44,034 bases of DNA from Paraphysomonas bandaiensis (GCA_965644295.1 CBFFRP010000008.1:1-44034), one strand, 5' to 3'; counted from the first letter of the stretch, positions 10,201 through 21,676 are shown. The notes: generated by a model from the letters alone, not told the origin. Numbers and translations: made by a program.

Positions 10201-10451
10201 GTAGGCGATCAGGAACATGGGTTCCTGAAACAGATCACGAAATCTCCACAGCTCTGTCAGTGGCGAAAGAATATTCTACACTAAGCTATATCTATAATAT
10301 ATCTGGTAGTGCCAGTCCTGTACAGACACCATATGTGTCCAATCGACATTCTAATGTTGGTGGTTTTTTCGTACAGGATATAGCTAGCGATAGTGTGCAA
10401 CCCACAATAGAAGAAAAGTCTGGTACATATGTCATGCCTTTTGATAGTTAA
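7221..10451 (+). CDS. Two-domain voltage-gated cation channel (predicted Ca2+-permeable)
   Basis: Predicted plasma- or endo-membrane ion channel with two six-helix voltage-gated domains in one 1076-aa chain, no intron. The frame extends 9 codons upstream but without an ATG, so ATG 7221 (MPWFGDVH) is chosen. Domain I has a voltage sensor S4 at 178-196 (LLRLVRLMRLAKLIKK) and pore filter TLDAWSD (259-265). Domain II has S4 at 654-671 (LRLLRLLRVLKLVK) and filter TLDDWTE (735-741). A cytoplasmic linker of about 210 residues joins them. After domain II lies an EF-hand-like loop (NLDGGGKIDLEE, 843-854) with Asn at position 1 and Gly at 5, then a basic Ser-rich tail. Filters resemble the single-domain bacterial NaChBac/NavAb type; TLDDWSD is the filter of the engineered Ca2+-selective CavAb. 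Unlike plant TPC1, the EF-hand is at the C-terminus. Two chains would build one pore. Confidence 0.92.
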   Translation: MPWFGDVHRVDTRRSSCSAASSRGSGNSVSLPQSQTDELFHWIRTQVSISGRESRPDDYYYNPDNHEGWVQKYLDYTIQARDLVENDNFNYFIIIVIIIAGINIGIQSYDRMSNVFALDMLDNVILIVFSFEVVVKILAEGLAPMMYFIGPEWKWNNFDFAIVFMSLPFWDGLFGGGSLALLRLVRLMRLAKLIKKVPQLQMIVQGLTGGLSSIGYILLLLLLVFYLFAVVGFYMFGKNDPFHFGSLPLAMMTLFRCSTLDAWSDVMYLNIFGCDGYAYLYVSEEDQDETNELFWCENPKGQFVLSTVYFVVFVVVSALVMLSLFIGAVTLSMADSLNELKAMAEEKKKADRFRRGVTKMFLASARIELRSKGKLAKSNGTLAGRMINRAGMKRVKSPEGVAASHKTSIASVDHPEVTALVKRRSNLTLGPVRETVPSVKNDKDEEEQTNAQMNAFENFESRQKKAIAVLASSSLPDPTSMMHRKFSMFMPAVLKEHLDHSEHDKVVGESIEVSRKLRIALGELPIGIEDEPKTFKLLFYRINVAKTWKEKFLVIAEHLKFLTEHPKFVGFVTFVIVLAGVNVGAQTDPRIYGIPIINDILNVLDILILAVFTMECVFKILSEGLHPFVYFHDNWNKFDFIIVVGSYIPGAGSMLTILRLLRLLRVLKLVKSLPQLAVIVNALMMGLGSIGYIGLILFLCFYVFAILGMILFRKNDPFHFGNLHISMFTLFRMSTLDDWTEIMYVNVYGCDRYFGVYEDFPEMCDAPAATGLLAAIYFHLFIIIGAQVLLTLFIGVVTTSMEEAQDLKDIELKLERQLKSLKNSMDLSDAQMRHFREVFAMLNLDGGGKIDLEELSLGLQPINDLLPDDKLRQEVKKSDPRGVGIDVITFIIILCNIPACRHKRLLRRTVRRWRANKHKRGAFFSNHAKAALPDTSKIKKKILKNAKEMNDMIFGSAVLFPSSSSTSFKGDGHVISDGGGSNKEAGMTETSIKRRRSGTWVPETDHEISTALSVAKEYSTLSYIYNISGSASPVQTPYVSNRHSNVGGFFVQDIASDSVQPTIEEKSGTYVMPFDS

Positions 10452-10970
10452 AGTTTTGTGCATTTATGTATGTTTTTATGTAGCCATTGCATCACCTGTA
10501 TTAATCCTAATAGGAATTCGTTGCTAAACCGCACAATGGCAAGAATAATATGGTGCTGACTAGGAATATGTGCTGCTAATATTTTACTAAGTTGTATGAT
10601 ACTCAATCTACGAAAACACGTTGTGATAAAAATAATATTTGAGAAGAGAAAGTGCTTGAATTCGTGTGGTACTTCGAGATATGCCCTACTCCCTCACGTG
10701 CTCACGTGAACATCACAGCCAACAATCAACAAAAATTACTAAACCTTACGACATATTATCATGTACATTAATTAGGTAGAATTGGAATTGGACATTACAC
10801 TGAAGTTAACTTCGCTCTTCACGTAAACCTTAACTTTCTTTGTTGCACACAATGCACTTCAAGTAAGAATTATAATTATTGCTCTAAACTCTAAACACTT
10901 TATAACATACTTAACACTTATGTAACATATGGTGAACATCTGTTCTCAGCAATCTTATTATAATACGTTC

Positions 10971-11705
10971 AACCTCAACAAAGTCGGATTCGCACCTTTT
11001 CGTGGGGATAAATACCGGAGATATTTCTTCGGGAAAGTGACGTGACCAGCAGATATCATATATCATATATAGTCAGCAGATATTGTTCAGACACTCATAT
11101 CAAATGCTTGTGTTGTACAAGGGACACTAATAAGTGTTGTAAAATGCTCATTCTGTTGGAATACGTATGGTTCTCTAAGATAGTACTGTAGAATACGTTA
11201 AATACAATGTGAAAAACAGTAAAACGTAGTCAATAGTCAAAGGTGCTATTATATAGCTATAACTGTGAAATTGAAGTATTATATCATGACGATTCAAGAT
11301 ACGGAAGTTGAGCAGTGGTTGACATGAACGAAATAATTTATCATGTTGTTGACATGTGTTACATGACTACACACACAATTGTGTATACTATTATGATAAA
11401 GTAATCTATCTAGTTTGACTAACTTAAACTTCTCTTAAAACGAGATCATTGTCTGAAAATGGTCAATACTCAGTACATTCTTGAACTAGATCTCAGAGAG
11501 AATTTGGAAAGTATCAGACTCTGCATGCTCACTGGGTTAGCTTTGAGTGATAGAGTGCAAGTTGTTGCACCTTGGTGCGTGCGGTGACACACCCGTAGCT
11601 TTCGTAGCGCCAAATAGTAGGATATCAGAGTTAAGTACTAGTTAGTTTAATTGCAAAGCTAAATTAGGTCTGATTCCGATTGCTAATAATCAGATTTTCA
11701 CAACT
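10971..11705 (+). repeat. Dispersed repeat family R1, copy A1 (forward)
   Basis: Forward units start near CTCAACAAAGTCGGATTCGC, pass CACCTTTTCGTGG, AGTCAGCAGATATTGTTC and CAAATGCTTGTG, and end with GGATATC...GCTAATAATCAGATTTTCA. In this copy the family sequence occupies 10971-11139 and 11517-11705, separated by about 380 bp of unrelated AT-rich DNA. It is the inverted partner of the copy at 12187-12580. Other copies lie near 29.4-30.2 kb and 37.9-38.4 kb. Confidence 0.85.
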
Positions 11706-12186
11706 CATATTTATTCACCATTTCACCAGTTTACCAGTCACATCTATATCTTACATATAGTCACACATCTGTAACTGAATTTACTGCCATTGTATCAATA
11801 AGAGTTGATTTCACCTGTTGCACATTGTTTACTCACTTAAATCGCACAATCTATATTCTATATCACATCATACTGCAAAACTCAACACAATACAATCAAA
11901 TGATAACAACCAACTATTACAACTGGCTGTGTAGAGATATTATTAGGTCTTATTCGTTGTTATAGGAGCCTTTATAAAACTTTATAAAATTTTAGCCTTT
12001 GCAATAACTATCGCTGACCTTACTCTTAGTGAGTTTGTATCATTTATGCATTTGCATTGATCATTGAATTCCAATAAAAGAAAAATCAATAACATTATTT
12101 CAAGTCTATAAAGTTAGATTATCGGATTTCATGAATCTACAAAACAGTATTATTGTAAATGAATACATTAGCATGTAGTAGTAGTG

Positions 12187-12580
12187 AATGTCCGATTATT
12201 AGCAATCGGCGTGTAAGAGCAGAACAAATGTAGTACTTAACTATGATATCCTACTACTTGGCGCTACGAAAGCTACTGGTGTGTCACCGCAAGCACCAAT
12301 GTGCAACCAGGTTTGCTCTCTGTCAAGATGAACAGCCCGGATTCTTGACTTTAGTAGGCAGCCCAATACTCCGGATGGCCTTGAGGTCTACACAAGTGAC
12401 ACTTATTAGTGTCCCTTGTACAACACAAGCATTTGGCTATGAGTGGTCTGAACAATATCTGCTGACTATATATCTATATATGATATCTGCGGGTCACGTC
12501 ACTTTCTCGGAGAAATATCTCCGGTACTTATCCCCCATAACACCACGAAAAGGAGCGAATCCGACTTCATTGAGGGCATT
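12187..12580 (-). repeat. Dispersed repeat family R1, copy A2 (reverse)
   Basis: Reverse-orientation copy beginning GAATGTCCGATTATTAGCAA and ending at CGAATCCGACTTCATTGAGG. It matches the 5' and 3' parts of copy A1 and also carries the middle section that A1 lacks, including GATGAACAGCCCGGATTCTT. Together A1 and A2 form a foldback with about 480 bp between the arms. An open frame crossing this copy (12243-12611) shares peptide patches such as AFGYEWSEQYLLT with the copy at 38 kb; this reflects DNA homology, and the frame is broken in the others. Confidence 0.85.
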
Positions 12581-13533
12581 AGCGTGTAAGCGGAATAGTA
12601 TGCTACAATAAAGCTCATGTTATTAATTCTTTCCTTAATTCTCTGATCAATAAATTCAAAAACACATCTCTAAAGAACACTAAAATAAAGTTACGGAGTA
12701 TGAATAAAATGCTTTGACTAACATACCCTGAAATAGAACTAGACGAAAGAGCAATAAATGGAAAGAAAGCTGATGCAGCAGATGCTTCAGGGCATACTAT
12801 CTGCAATGCCAGATATAACGAAGCTAATGGCTTCATGGGTTGGCGATGCAGTTTATCTGCATCTGAGGGCGTGTGTAAAACTTTTTGCGTAAAAAGGTAG
12901 CGTGGTGCTGCTAAACCCTGAAAGCTAATGCGTAGAAAGGCCATCTGATATCTGGATAAGCGGGTGACACTCACTATGAATATAATGCATACGGGCGGTA
13001 CGTATATATCATCGTGAAATGATGTGTGATGATTCCTCGTATCGAGCAGAGACCTGAACTATTTATCCCCATTGACAAGAATAAGAGAAGACGACAGAGG
13101 AAACCAATAGGAGGTTATGCGGGACGGTATGAGACGACTCTCTCGGCGTATTGGCATCCTTTGTGTATTTTTGTTCAAAGACGCCTCTAATGATGAGACA
13201 ACAATTACAGTATCTGTATTCCAGCTGTAGTTGTATGTAGGTACTATACAAGTGTTTTGCTTCATATTTCTGAATAACTGCCGATGAGTCATCGGCACCA
13301 AATGCTCTACTACATTGGCTGCAGATTTTACTAGAAATTAGGGATTCCTTATATAAATTTCCGATTTCTATATTTGCACAAAACCCTGTCAAGAACAACA
13401 CGACTTTCTTAACAAAGTGCTCGTTTCGCCCATACACACACTGCTGCTGTACATACATGTGGACACCCCACTCACACATAGCGAAAACATATACTGACAT
13501 AAAGAGAGTGCAGTGAGTGTGTAGGAGTGTTGC

Positions 13534-14700
13534 ATGTGTAGTGCCCTGAGCATGAGCATGAGCAGTGCGGTGATGCGTGTGTTCTCTAATGAAGATATTA
13601 TGACCAGAGAGGTGTGCTCATATCTGCCATCAGGAGCTGTGCTGCCGTTACTGCTAACCAGACGGTGCCTCTATCTCCGCGCTAGAACAGTGGATGGGTA
13701 CATGATGTCCAATATGTCTCATTTTTGCTCCAGCGTATCGCTTGTGCAGTGGGCATGTGACATGGGATGCCCATTAGCAGATAGATCTCTACTTTGTCGC
13801 TATGCCGCTGCTGCTGGTAACACGGAAGTTCTAGAGTGGGCGAGATCCTTAGATTCTCCGTTTAGTTGGGATTCTACTGTGTGCGCTTTAGCTGCCAAAG
13901 CTGGTCGTCTTGATTCGCTTCGATGGTTACGAGGACGGCATCCACCTTGCCCATGGGACGAACGGTGCTGTATATTGGCTGCTTTGTCTGGGCATATAGA
14001 AGTGCTTCAATGGCTGCGGACTCAGAACCCTCCATGTCCATGGGATAGCCGCTGTTTTGCAGCAGCGGCTACAGGAGGGCATATCGACACAATGGAATGG
14101 TTACTATATACCGACCCTCCATGCCCCTGGAGTGATGAAGTATGTGCGAGTGCCGCTCGCGCGGGGCATTTGCCAGCACTTAAGTGGCTTAGAGAACAAA
14201 GCCCCCCTTGTCCATGGGGTGTCCGCGTAGGAGTTGCTGCCTCTTCCGCCGGGCACCTTGAAATCCTCCAATGGGCTACAGAGCAGGTTCCACCTTATTC
14301 AATCTCAACTATATGCTACCCTGCTGCAGTGTCATCTGGACATATACATATTCTTCAGTGGCTAGTGGATTATAGCGAAGAGCCTTTACCTGTGAATAAC
14401 GGCTCCTTGTGCTTATTCGCAGCAGAGCAGGGGCACTTGGATGTTTTGGTTTGGCTAAGGAGTCACAATCCTCCTTGTAAGTGGTCACAGCACGTGTGCA
14501 CTGCTGCTGCAAGTATAGGCAGTTTGTGCATACTTCAGTGGCTGAGGAGCTGCGAGCCTCCTTGTCCATGGAACACAGAACAGTGTATTGCTGCAGCACG
14601 AAAGGGTGGACACGTTGATATGTTGAATTGGCTCTTGAAGCAACCAGCTTGTGATGATAGTCCTGTCACTCATCATTCTGGGTTGAACATTCAGATATAA
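13534..14700 (+). CDS. Ankyrin-repeat protein of the PPCPW type
   Basis: Intronless 388-aa protein, predicted to be a protein-binding scaffold. The first 60 residues resemble an F-box-like helical region (NEDIMTREVCSYLPSGAVLP), which is uncertain. From about residue 70 to 375 there are roughly ten 34-35-residue ankyrin-like repeats with the pattern GHLxxLxWLRxxxPPCPWxxxxCxxAAxxG. PPCPW occurs five times, with one PPCKW variant and a divergent VPPYSI repeat. This subfamily is known to be expanded in stramenopile and haptophyte algae and in some giant viruses. The partner is unknown. If the F-box reading is right, a ubiquitin-ligase adaptor is possible. The ATG at 13534 is the first in frame. 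The gene has no supported divergent partner. Confidence 0.85.
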   Translation: MCSALSMSMSSAVMRVFSNEDIMTREVCSYLPSGAVLPLLLTRRCLYLRARTVDGYMMSNMSHFCSSVSLVQWACDMGCPLADRSLLCRYAAAAGNTEVLEWARSLDSPFSWDSTVCALAAKAGRLDSLRWLRGRHPPCPWDERCCILAALSGHIEVLQWLRTQNPPCPWDSRCFAAAATGGHIDTMEWLLYTDPPCPWSDEVCASAARAGHLPALKWLREQSPPCPWGVRVGVAASSAGHLEILQWATEQVPPYSISTICYPAAVSSGHIHILQWLVDYSEEPLPVNNGSLCLFAAEQGHLDVLVWLRSHNPPCKWSQHVCTAAASIGSLCILQWLRSCEPPCPWNTEQCIAAARKGGHVDMLNWLLKQPACDDSPVTHHSGLNIQI

Positions 14701-15220
14701 ACATGTATTTACTATACCTCGAGGCTACATATAAGTTTGTGTGTTTAATTTAAGGGTATGTATAGTTAAAGTATCTTTCTTTAAGTTGACTTAGAGTTGA
14801 GAAGTCTAAAAAGTGAATTTGGTACCCAGATATTTAACGAATTCCTGGTTGTGTCGTCGGCGTTACGTGAGGATTCCATTGCTGCGAGTATATATACCAG
14901 CGCTTGGTATTCATTAATGGTAACGCCATTATAATTGCGGGAAAGTTGTTACCCGTTTAATGGCGATTGATATATGCTATAAAGAATTGAGTGTTTTTAA
15001 AGATATAGTGTCACCTCTATTCTCCGAAGAAACTCGAGACAATGTTAATGCAACTCTACCGATTATTTGTGGCATATTTTGACAACGAAAGTGAAGAAAC
15101 TTACTTCACACAGCGTGTTCTGGACAGCGCTGAGGTCAGCATGAGAGCTCGACTTTAGTCCAGCTACCGCAGCTTGCTTCATATGGAAGCTCTATCTAAT
15201 GTTTTTCGCTACCATTTTAG

Positions 15221-15340
15221 GTGACCAAATTGATTATGTCACCTGAGCGTCGAGACATGAACCCACATCGTGTAGAATCGTTGCTATTCCTTAGAGCCAA
15301 TTACATGTTGTGGCTCCATGAGGAGATCCTGATGTGCTAG
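15221..15340 (+). pseudogene. hAT transposase C-terminal fragment (first)
   Basis: A 39-codon stretch reads MSPERRDMNPHRVESLLFLR then ANYMLW before TAG at 15338-15340. The pattern SPxRxxMxPxxVExLLFLRxN is that of the hAT-family transposase C-terminal dimerisation region. No catalytic core is visible upstream, so only a remnant is left. Confidence 0.5.
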
Positions 15341-15582
15341 TGGAGAGCGAGAAGAATATATTGTTCTAGTAGTTACGACTCGTAGTCTGTTATTTAAGCT
15401 AATTAGTAATTAAGGTGGCAGCACACTATCTATTATGTGCGATATTTTCTAGTTAGTCATTGACGCTACCATTATAATAATTGCCGATAGTATTTTATTG
15501 ACGACTATTATAATTTTGGGGAATTAATGAGTGAATACACGTCCAGTAATCATTTAATTGTGTCATAACTTGACACGAATTG

Positions 15583-15714
15583 CTGCTGTTCTTTCGCTTC
15601 AATAAGCACTTGTGGACCGCAAAGGCAGTGCAACAGGTCATCGATGATGAATTCTCCGATCATGACGAGAATGACGACGGCAGTGACGAAGAGTTGGAAT
15701 ACGTAAAGTACTAG
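15583..15714 (+). pseudogene. hAT transposase C-terminal fragment (second)
   Basis: A 43-codon frame begins LLFFRFNKHLWTAKAVQQVI, continues with an acidic tail (DHDENDDGSDEELE) and ends YVKY-stop at 15712-15714. LLFFRFNKHLW corresponds to the same hAT position as LLFLRANYMLW in the fragment 240 bp upstream. So this is either a second copy or the true end of the gene separated by rearrangement. Confidence 0.5.
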
Positions 15715-16199
15715 GTGCTGCATAGTTATTGGGTTTTCATTATCATGTTGTAACCTCTAACTAGTTCCTACCGATCGAGCTAATGTCTTCTACTTAGCAC
15801 CAATATATGTCAATATATTTATTATTGGTCTTTATATAATACTATTATTATTTTTCTATTTTTGCTGGCAAAATATTGTTACCCGGCCCTGACTAGAATT
15901 CTAAAGGCTAACCGAGTGGGTAGTAAACAGCAATAGTGAAGAGTGTCATATATTTATAAATTGACGATTCAGGTTGTGATTGAATTAATCGAATACAAGT
16001 AAGTATCCATATAAATAAAATTGTTGAAAGCTAGACGAGGTAAACATCGGCTTACTCAAACATAGCAAATCAAATTAAAGCTATAATAATGCTGCAACAA
16101 AGCTGGAAACGGTCACTTTTCACCATAATAAATTTGTAGATACATATTTCACATCGTATGGCTCGTACACGTCAACAATTAAACTATCCCATCAAGTGT

Positions 16200-17507
16200 T
16201 TACATCAGCATACCGTGATAATCTCTAATTTTGTCTGTAGTGTTAATACTAGACCGGAGTTTGTCTTTCGTCGACATGTACTCTCTCATTTTGTGTCTGT
16301 ACTCCTTTCTCTGTGCTGCCCGCTGCTCGATCTGCTGCATTTTTCTGAGCTCCTTGTGTTGTCTGACTATTAGAGACATCACTTCCGTTTCAGAAAGAGA
16401 ACGGAGAGCAGAACTCGTAAGTGGTCCCTTCTGGTCGGCGATTCCTAACATGTCTGGAGTCATGCGGGCGCGGAGGAGTCCCTCTCGACGTTGTGCCGCA
16501 ACAGAGGCACGATCATCAATGGGTTTGTGGTTCTGTTTGTAGTACCTTCGAAAGGCACGGTGCCCAACGCTGCGTCCATCCGTCAATACCAACTCCCCAA
16601 TAGCAGACACCTCTAGGGCATCGTCACCAAGATCTTCATCATCTCCACCCTCTGCATAGCTCGAAGAAAAATCATAGAATTCTTCGAATTCGTCCACATC
16701 AACCTCCTCCTCATAGGCGATCTTACAATGAGACTTGCTTATCATGTGATTCTGACAGGGCCGACCTGGTCGCAACTGTTTCTGACAATACAGACATATA
16801 CCACCAATCTTAACTTTCTCCCCCAGATATGTGAGCAAGCCTGGCAGATCAACTAAATACTCTCGTTCCGGTATGAAAAAGCCAAACGCGGTCTCCATAT
16901 ATGTGACGCACTCGTCGACAGTCACAAATTCTTTGTCATCGAAAATACTAATATTGGGCTCAATAATTATCACTTCGTCGGTATCCTCTTCACCATCTTC
17001 CTCGCTGTCATCAGCATCTGCAGTTTCGTCCGCTGGTTCAGCCTCCACCGCAGCAGCTACCACACCATCTACATTTTCCGGTTCCACACCATGATTCAAA
17101 GCTAGCGCCTTCAAATTGTGAGCAATATCGTCAACTTTGCTTGCGTTCTGTATGTTATCCGATAATTCGGCTGGGGCGCTAGCCGATGAATCAAATTTTA
17201 CAGGTTCGTCGGGAGATTTCTCTCTCGTGACCTGCATCCCCTTCCCAGATGAGTCTGTGGGCACAGGAGGGGGAGGAGACTGCGTCTTAGTCATCGGAGT
17301 GTTTTGAGCAACTCGTTTCTTTTTTACAGGAAATTGCCGACGATACTCTTCAAGTGTGACATGAGGGAGTCCATTGGCTCTCCTCTTAGAGTTAAATACA
17401 TGCCAATCGGTCCTGTAGTGCTCTCGAACAATCTCTACTGATGAAAAGGCTGCTTTGCATGTGTTACAACGAGTAACCACAGGTACAGTGAACTCTGACA
17501 TCCTCAA
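16200..17507 (-). CDS. REI1/ZNF622-like cytosolic pre-60S ribosome biogenesis factor
   Basis: Predicted cytoplasmic factor for late 60S subunit maturation. Yeast Rei1 releases the Arx1-Alb1 export factors and checks the peptide exit tunnel. The 435-aa protein is intronless. An N-terminal C2H2 zinc finger (C14, C17, H30, H36; CNTCKAAFSSVEIVREHYRTDWH) is followed by the family-typical FNSKRRANGLP. A second finger (ICLYCQKQLRPGRPCQNH, then SKSH) lies mid-protein, with acidic stretches on both sides (AVEAEPADETADADDSEEDG before, YEEEVDVDEFEEFYDF after). The C-terminal region has GHRAFRRYYKQNHKP, as in ZNF622. Translation may start at Met1 or Met3 (MSEFTVP). The gene diverges from the MYST acetyltransferase. 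Confidence 0.92.
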   Translation of the reverse strand: MRMSEFTVPVVTRCNTCKAAFSSVEIVREHYRTDWHVFNSKRRANGLPHVTLEEYRRQFPVKKKRVAQNTPMTKTQSPPPPVPTDSSGKGMQVTREKSPDEPVKFDSSASAPAELSDNIQNASKVDDIAHNLKALALNHGVEPENVDGVVAAAVEAEPADETADADDSEEDGEEDTDEVIIIEPNISIFDDKEFVTVDECVTYMETAFGFFIPEREYLVDLPGLLTYLGEKVKIGGICLYCQKQLRPGRPCQNHMISKSHCKIAYEEEVDVDEFEEFYDFSSSYAEGGDDEDLGDDALEVSAIGELVLTDGRSVGHRAFRRYYKQNHKPIDDRASVAAQRREGLLRARMTPDMLGIADQKGPLTSSALRSLSETEVMSLIVRQHKELRKMQQIEQRAAQRKEYRHKMREYMSTKDKLRSSINTTDKIRDYHGMLM

Positions 17508-18051
17508 TATATTCCAACAAATAGAAAGAAAACTTTGTCAGTGATGTATGAGAGCTGAGAGCAGGGTATGGTGTCTGTTCTGTGTCGACCAGTGCAGAGG
17601 AGTATCGTGGAGATGGTCCAAGTGTACAGTCGTAATAGCATGCTGTATAAGGAGCAGAGCCACCCACCCTTCTGTCCAACCACCCAGCTATATGTTGATT
17701 GGTTGACATATCTTCTCTTCTTTTTGAGAATCCACCAATAGGCTTTCGTATCTAATGATTGAAGATATATCAGTGGCCTATAGTACGGTATAATACGGTG
17801 AATCGAAGTCACGACCAGCAGAGTCTCTGTAAGATTAGGGGTAGGAATTCCTATAACCCGTATACACTGCTATACAGTGCTATACAGTGCACTCGCGTTA
17901 TGGTGGTAATGTATATGTATGTCAGTCACCTCAGCAAAGTCATGTGGGTTGCATAGTTACTTGCAGAGACTCATGAATGAGATTTGAATATTCTGCCGTG
18001 AAAAGATAAGTAAGAAAAGTGAGTGCAGTGCGGTGACTGTGTATTTATCAG
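17508..18051. promoter_or_regulatory. Divergent promoter region REI1 / MYST
   Basis: A 544-bp spacer between two outward-facing start codons. Near 17850-17890 it carries one GTATAC followed by a short tandem motif (CTATACAGTG twice, after a similar CGTATACACTG). No TATA box can be assigned with confidence. Confidence 0.4.
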
Positions 18052-19454
<1,403 letters not shown>

Positions 19455-20479
19455 TTGTATTAGATGATGCGCTTATGTGTTCAGAATAATAGTACGTATC
19501 TTGAGTGAAGTAGTCAAAATTCGTTGACATTAATTGTAAGATGCTATTTTTTTATCCAAGCATATGTAAAGATTTCATATATTATTTTTCTGATTGCGAT
19601 TAACGTCCGTGGAGGGTACTACTTATCGTGCCATATATCTCTATCGAGTGTTGCAGTGCAATAAGGATTTAAGCTTAATAATAGTTAGAAGTTAGAAGAA
19701 TGTTGTGATATATTATATATTATAAAGCAAAACGTGATGAGTGATGAATACAGCAATGTAAAACGTAAATAATAATATGGAACATAACTATCACGTACAA
19801 CGGAATAGTTGAAATGTACTGACGATCGTTATGATGAATAATAACGATATGAATTCAGTTTGTGTATATTCATTGAACACTATAAACTATAATTCACATA
19901 TATTATCGTAGATTGAGATAGATCTTAATAAGTGTTCTTGAATTTTTCAACGGGATGTTGGAAATAGACATTGTTAGCCGTTTATGTAAGTAAAGTAACT
20001 TAGGTTGTTACTTCAATAGGTATATTATGAAATTATAGAAGATATCATTCATTGTCATTCCCCAACTCTATTTATCTCTACTACACTAACTACTTCTAGT
20101 ACGATTTTACATTTTACATCGTCACTATTTTATTTGGTTCTCATAATACGGTTATCTACTATTGTATTCTTTGAGAGTGACGGTTATAATTCGAATATCT
20201 TATAAACTACAGCTTTTAATTTCTCAATATCAGCAAAATTCGTATACAGCAGTACGTATTGTCGTGCCGTGAAACAAACACACGATATTTCATTAACTAA
20301 TTAGCATACTGTAGGGTAGTTCAAAAGCTAAAAACAAAGAGAGTATTATTCATTCACAAACCAGACACTTAACACTAAACACACACATAAATGAACGTAA
20401 GTTTTCGAACACACACTTGTATCAGTGCACTTGTACCATAATTATAACAAAAGTACTCTTGTCTGTAATTTTGGCAGCA
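19455..20479. other. AT-rich intergenic spacer
   Basis: Spacer between two facing 3' ends (MYST and cyclin). It contains an ACTACAGCTTTTAATTTCTC motif near 20206 related to one near 4705, and otherwise only AT-rich sequence. No gene or RNA is recognised. Confidence 0.6.
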
Positions 20480-21676
20480 TCAGCAATTATTGTCATTGCA
20501 CGGGTGTACACGAACTGCCTTCCAGATAGAACGTCGTGATTGACAGATTTCTTTAACATGTATTTTCTTGAAATGATAATTATCTTCACCATAGGGTAGA
20601 CATGATTCACGACGTAAAATTTCCCAGCTTGATTCCACACTGGAAGGGGACAACGAATTCTGACTTATTTCAGAGCACGGAGAGCAGGAAAAAATTTCAT
20701 CTTTCTCCGACAGACCGCAGCTGAATTCGTCCTCAGTCAATACCTCAAACTGTGTTAATACTCCGGTGGACCATTCAGCATCGGTTTGCACAGTTTCCTC
20801 TTCGTCAACGGAGCCACATTGATAGCTGTGTTGGAAACTGGAATTATCAACAACCTCTGTATCGTTGGCCATTTTGACGTCGTGCTGACAAGAACTGTAT
20901 ATGATGGCTGCGCGGCACGAATCATCAATTTCCCGTATTACATTATTGTAAGCATCGCTGTTGACATGGAGGTCGAACTTTAAAATATTTAGCAATGCCG
21001 ACTCTAGCATGTTGATCGTTTTCAGGTCAAATTCTATATGCATCTTGACAAAATGAATTATACGTTTCGGTACACTCACCACGAAATATAGATGAAAAGT
21101 CAATATTTATGAAAGAAAAGTCATCACAAACTTTTGAAGCCAGTATCATACACGTAAATAGCAAACGGCGCCAGTTCCACGAGCATACTCGAAGGCGACC
21201 GTGGGTGTGTTCACCGATGCGACGAAGGTATATGAGAGCCACAGCCATGCACTCACCCTCCACCATCCCTTGCATCTGGATAGCGCACAAGGTAGACTCA
21301 ATAATACTGAAATAGCTTTCCTATTGCAATGACATTATTACAACATGGAGTATGTGCTAAAAGTACATGCCGTTTTATAGCTGTTGGCTAAGTTCACGGA
21401 ACAGGAGTCGAATGTTTGGAACTCTAACGACGGAAAGTAACCAACTTTATCAGCAGCCATGATACTTAGTGTAATAGACACACTTATATATTTACGAATG
21501 TCACTCGCACAGCATGTAGGACAACCATCAGATTGATACTTCCTTGAATTTTTATCTGCGGTCCGACGAGGACTTTGGTTGGGTACTCCACCGTAAAGCA
21601 AGTCAGGTACGTTAACCCGCGGCATATTCCAAGAATCAAAAGCCTCTGATAGCGCGGCAACAGTGTGTTCTGACAT
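20480..21676 (-). CDS. Cyclin, Pho80/cyclin-Y-like
   Basis: Predicted CDK-binding regulatory subunit. Exons complement(20480-21033, 21080-21320, 21398-21676) give 357 aa; introns are 46 and 77 bp. The cyclin box reads through the joins: AIQMQGMVEGECMAVALIYL, then LRVCSWNWRRLLFTCMILAS, KVCDDFSFINIDFSSIF, then (after the 46-bp intron) REFDLKTINMLESALLNILK. W-RR/KR-hhhxxhhLASKVxDD followed by xNxDF and the INxLExxhLxxLxF helix is the Pho80/cyclin-Y pattern. The tail is acidic and Ser-rich. The second splice is strongly supported by the frame. The first (77 bp) is the best of several options. The gene is divergent from the DUF389 gene. Confidence 0.82.

Larger units (their letters stand above)
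10452..13533. other. Repeat-bearing intergenic spacer
   Basis: Three kilobases without a supported gene. It contains the inverted repeat pair described separately (10971-11705 and 12187-12580). Minus-strand open stretches at 12615-12974 (no ATG start) and 13063-13500 (ATG at 13500) have protein-like patches (KVLHTPSDADKLHRQPMKPL; ICSQCSRAFGADD) but no recognised domain, and they lie in different frames. They may be a decayed gene truncated by the repeat at 12580. The rest is AT-rich and featureless. Confidence 0.55.
14701..16199. other. Intergenic spacer with transposon remains
   Basis: AT-rich spacer between the ankyrin gene and the 3' end of REI1. Apart from the two hAT-like fragments listed separately, it shows only short inverted motifs (AATGGTAACGCCATTATAAT near 14917, and ACCATTATAATAATTGCC near 15468). 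No intact gene is seen. Confidence 0.55.

Noticed and set aside
12243-12611. 122-codon frame in the spacer
   Set aside because: Coincides with repeat R1 copy A2; the frame is not preserved in the other copies.
12615-13500. A minus-strand gene partnering the ankyrin gene
   Set aside because: Open stretches are in different frames with no convincing splice sites or domain; only noted as a possible decayed gene.
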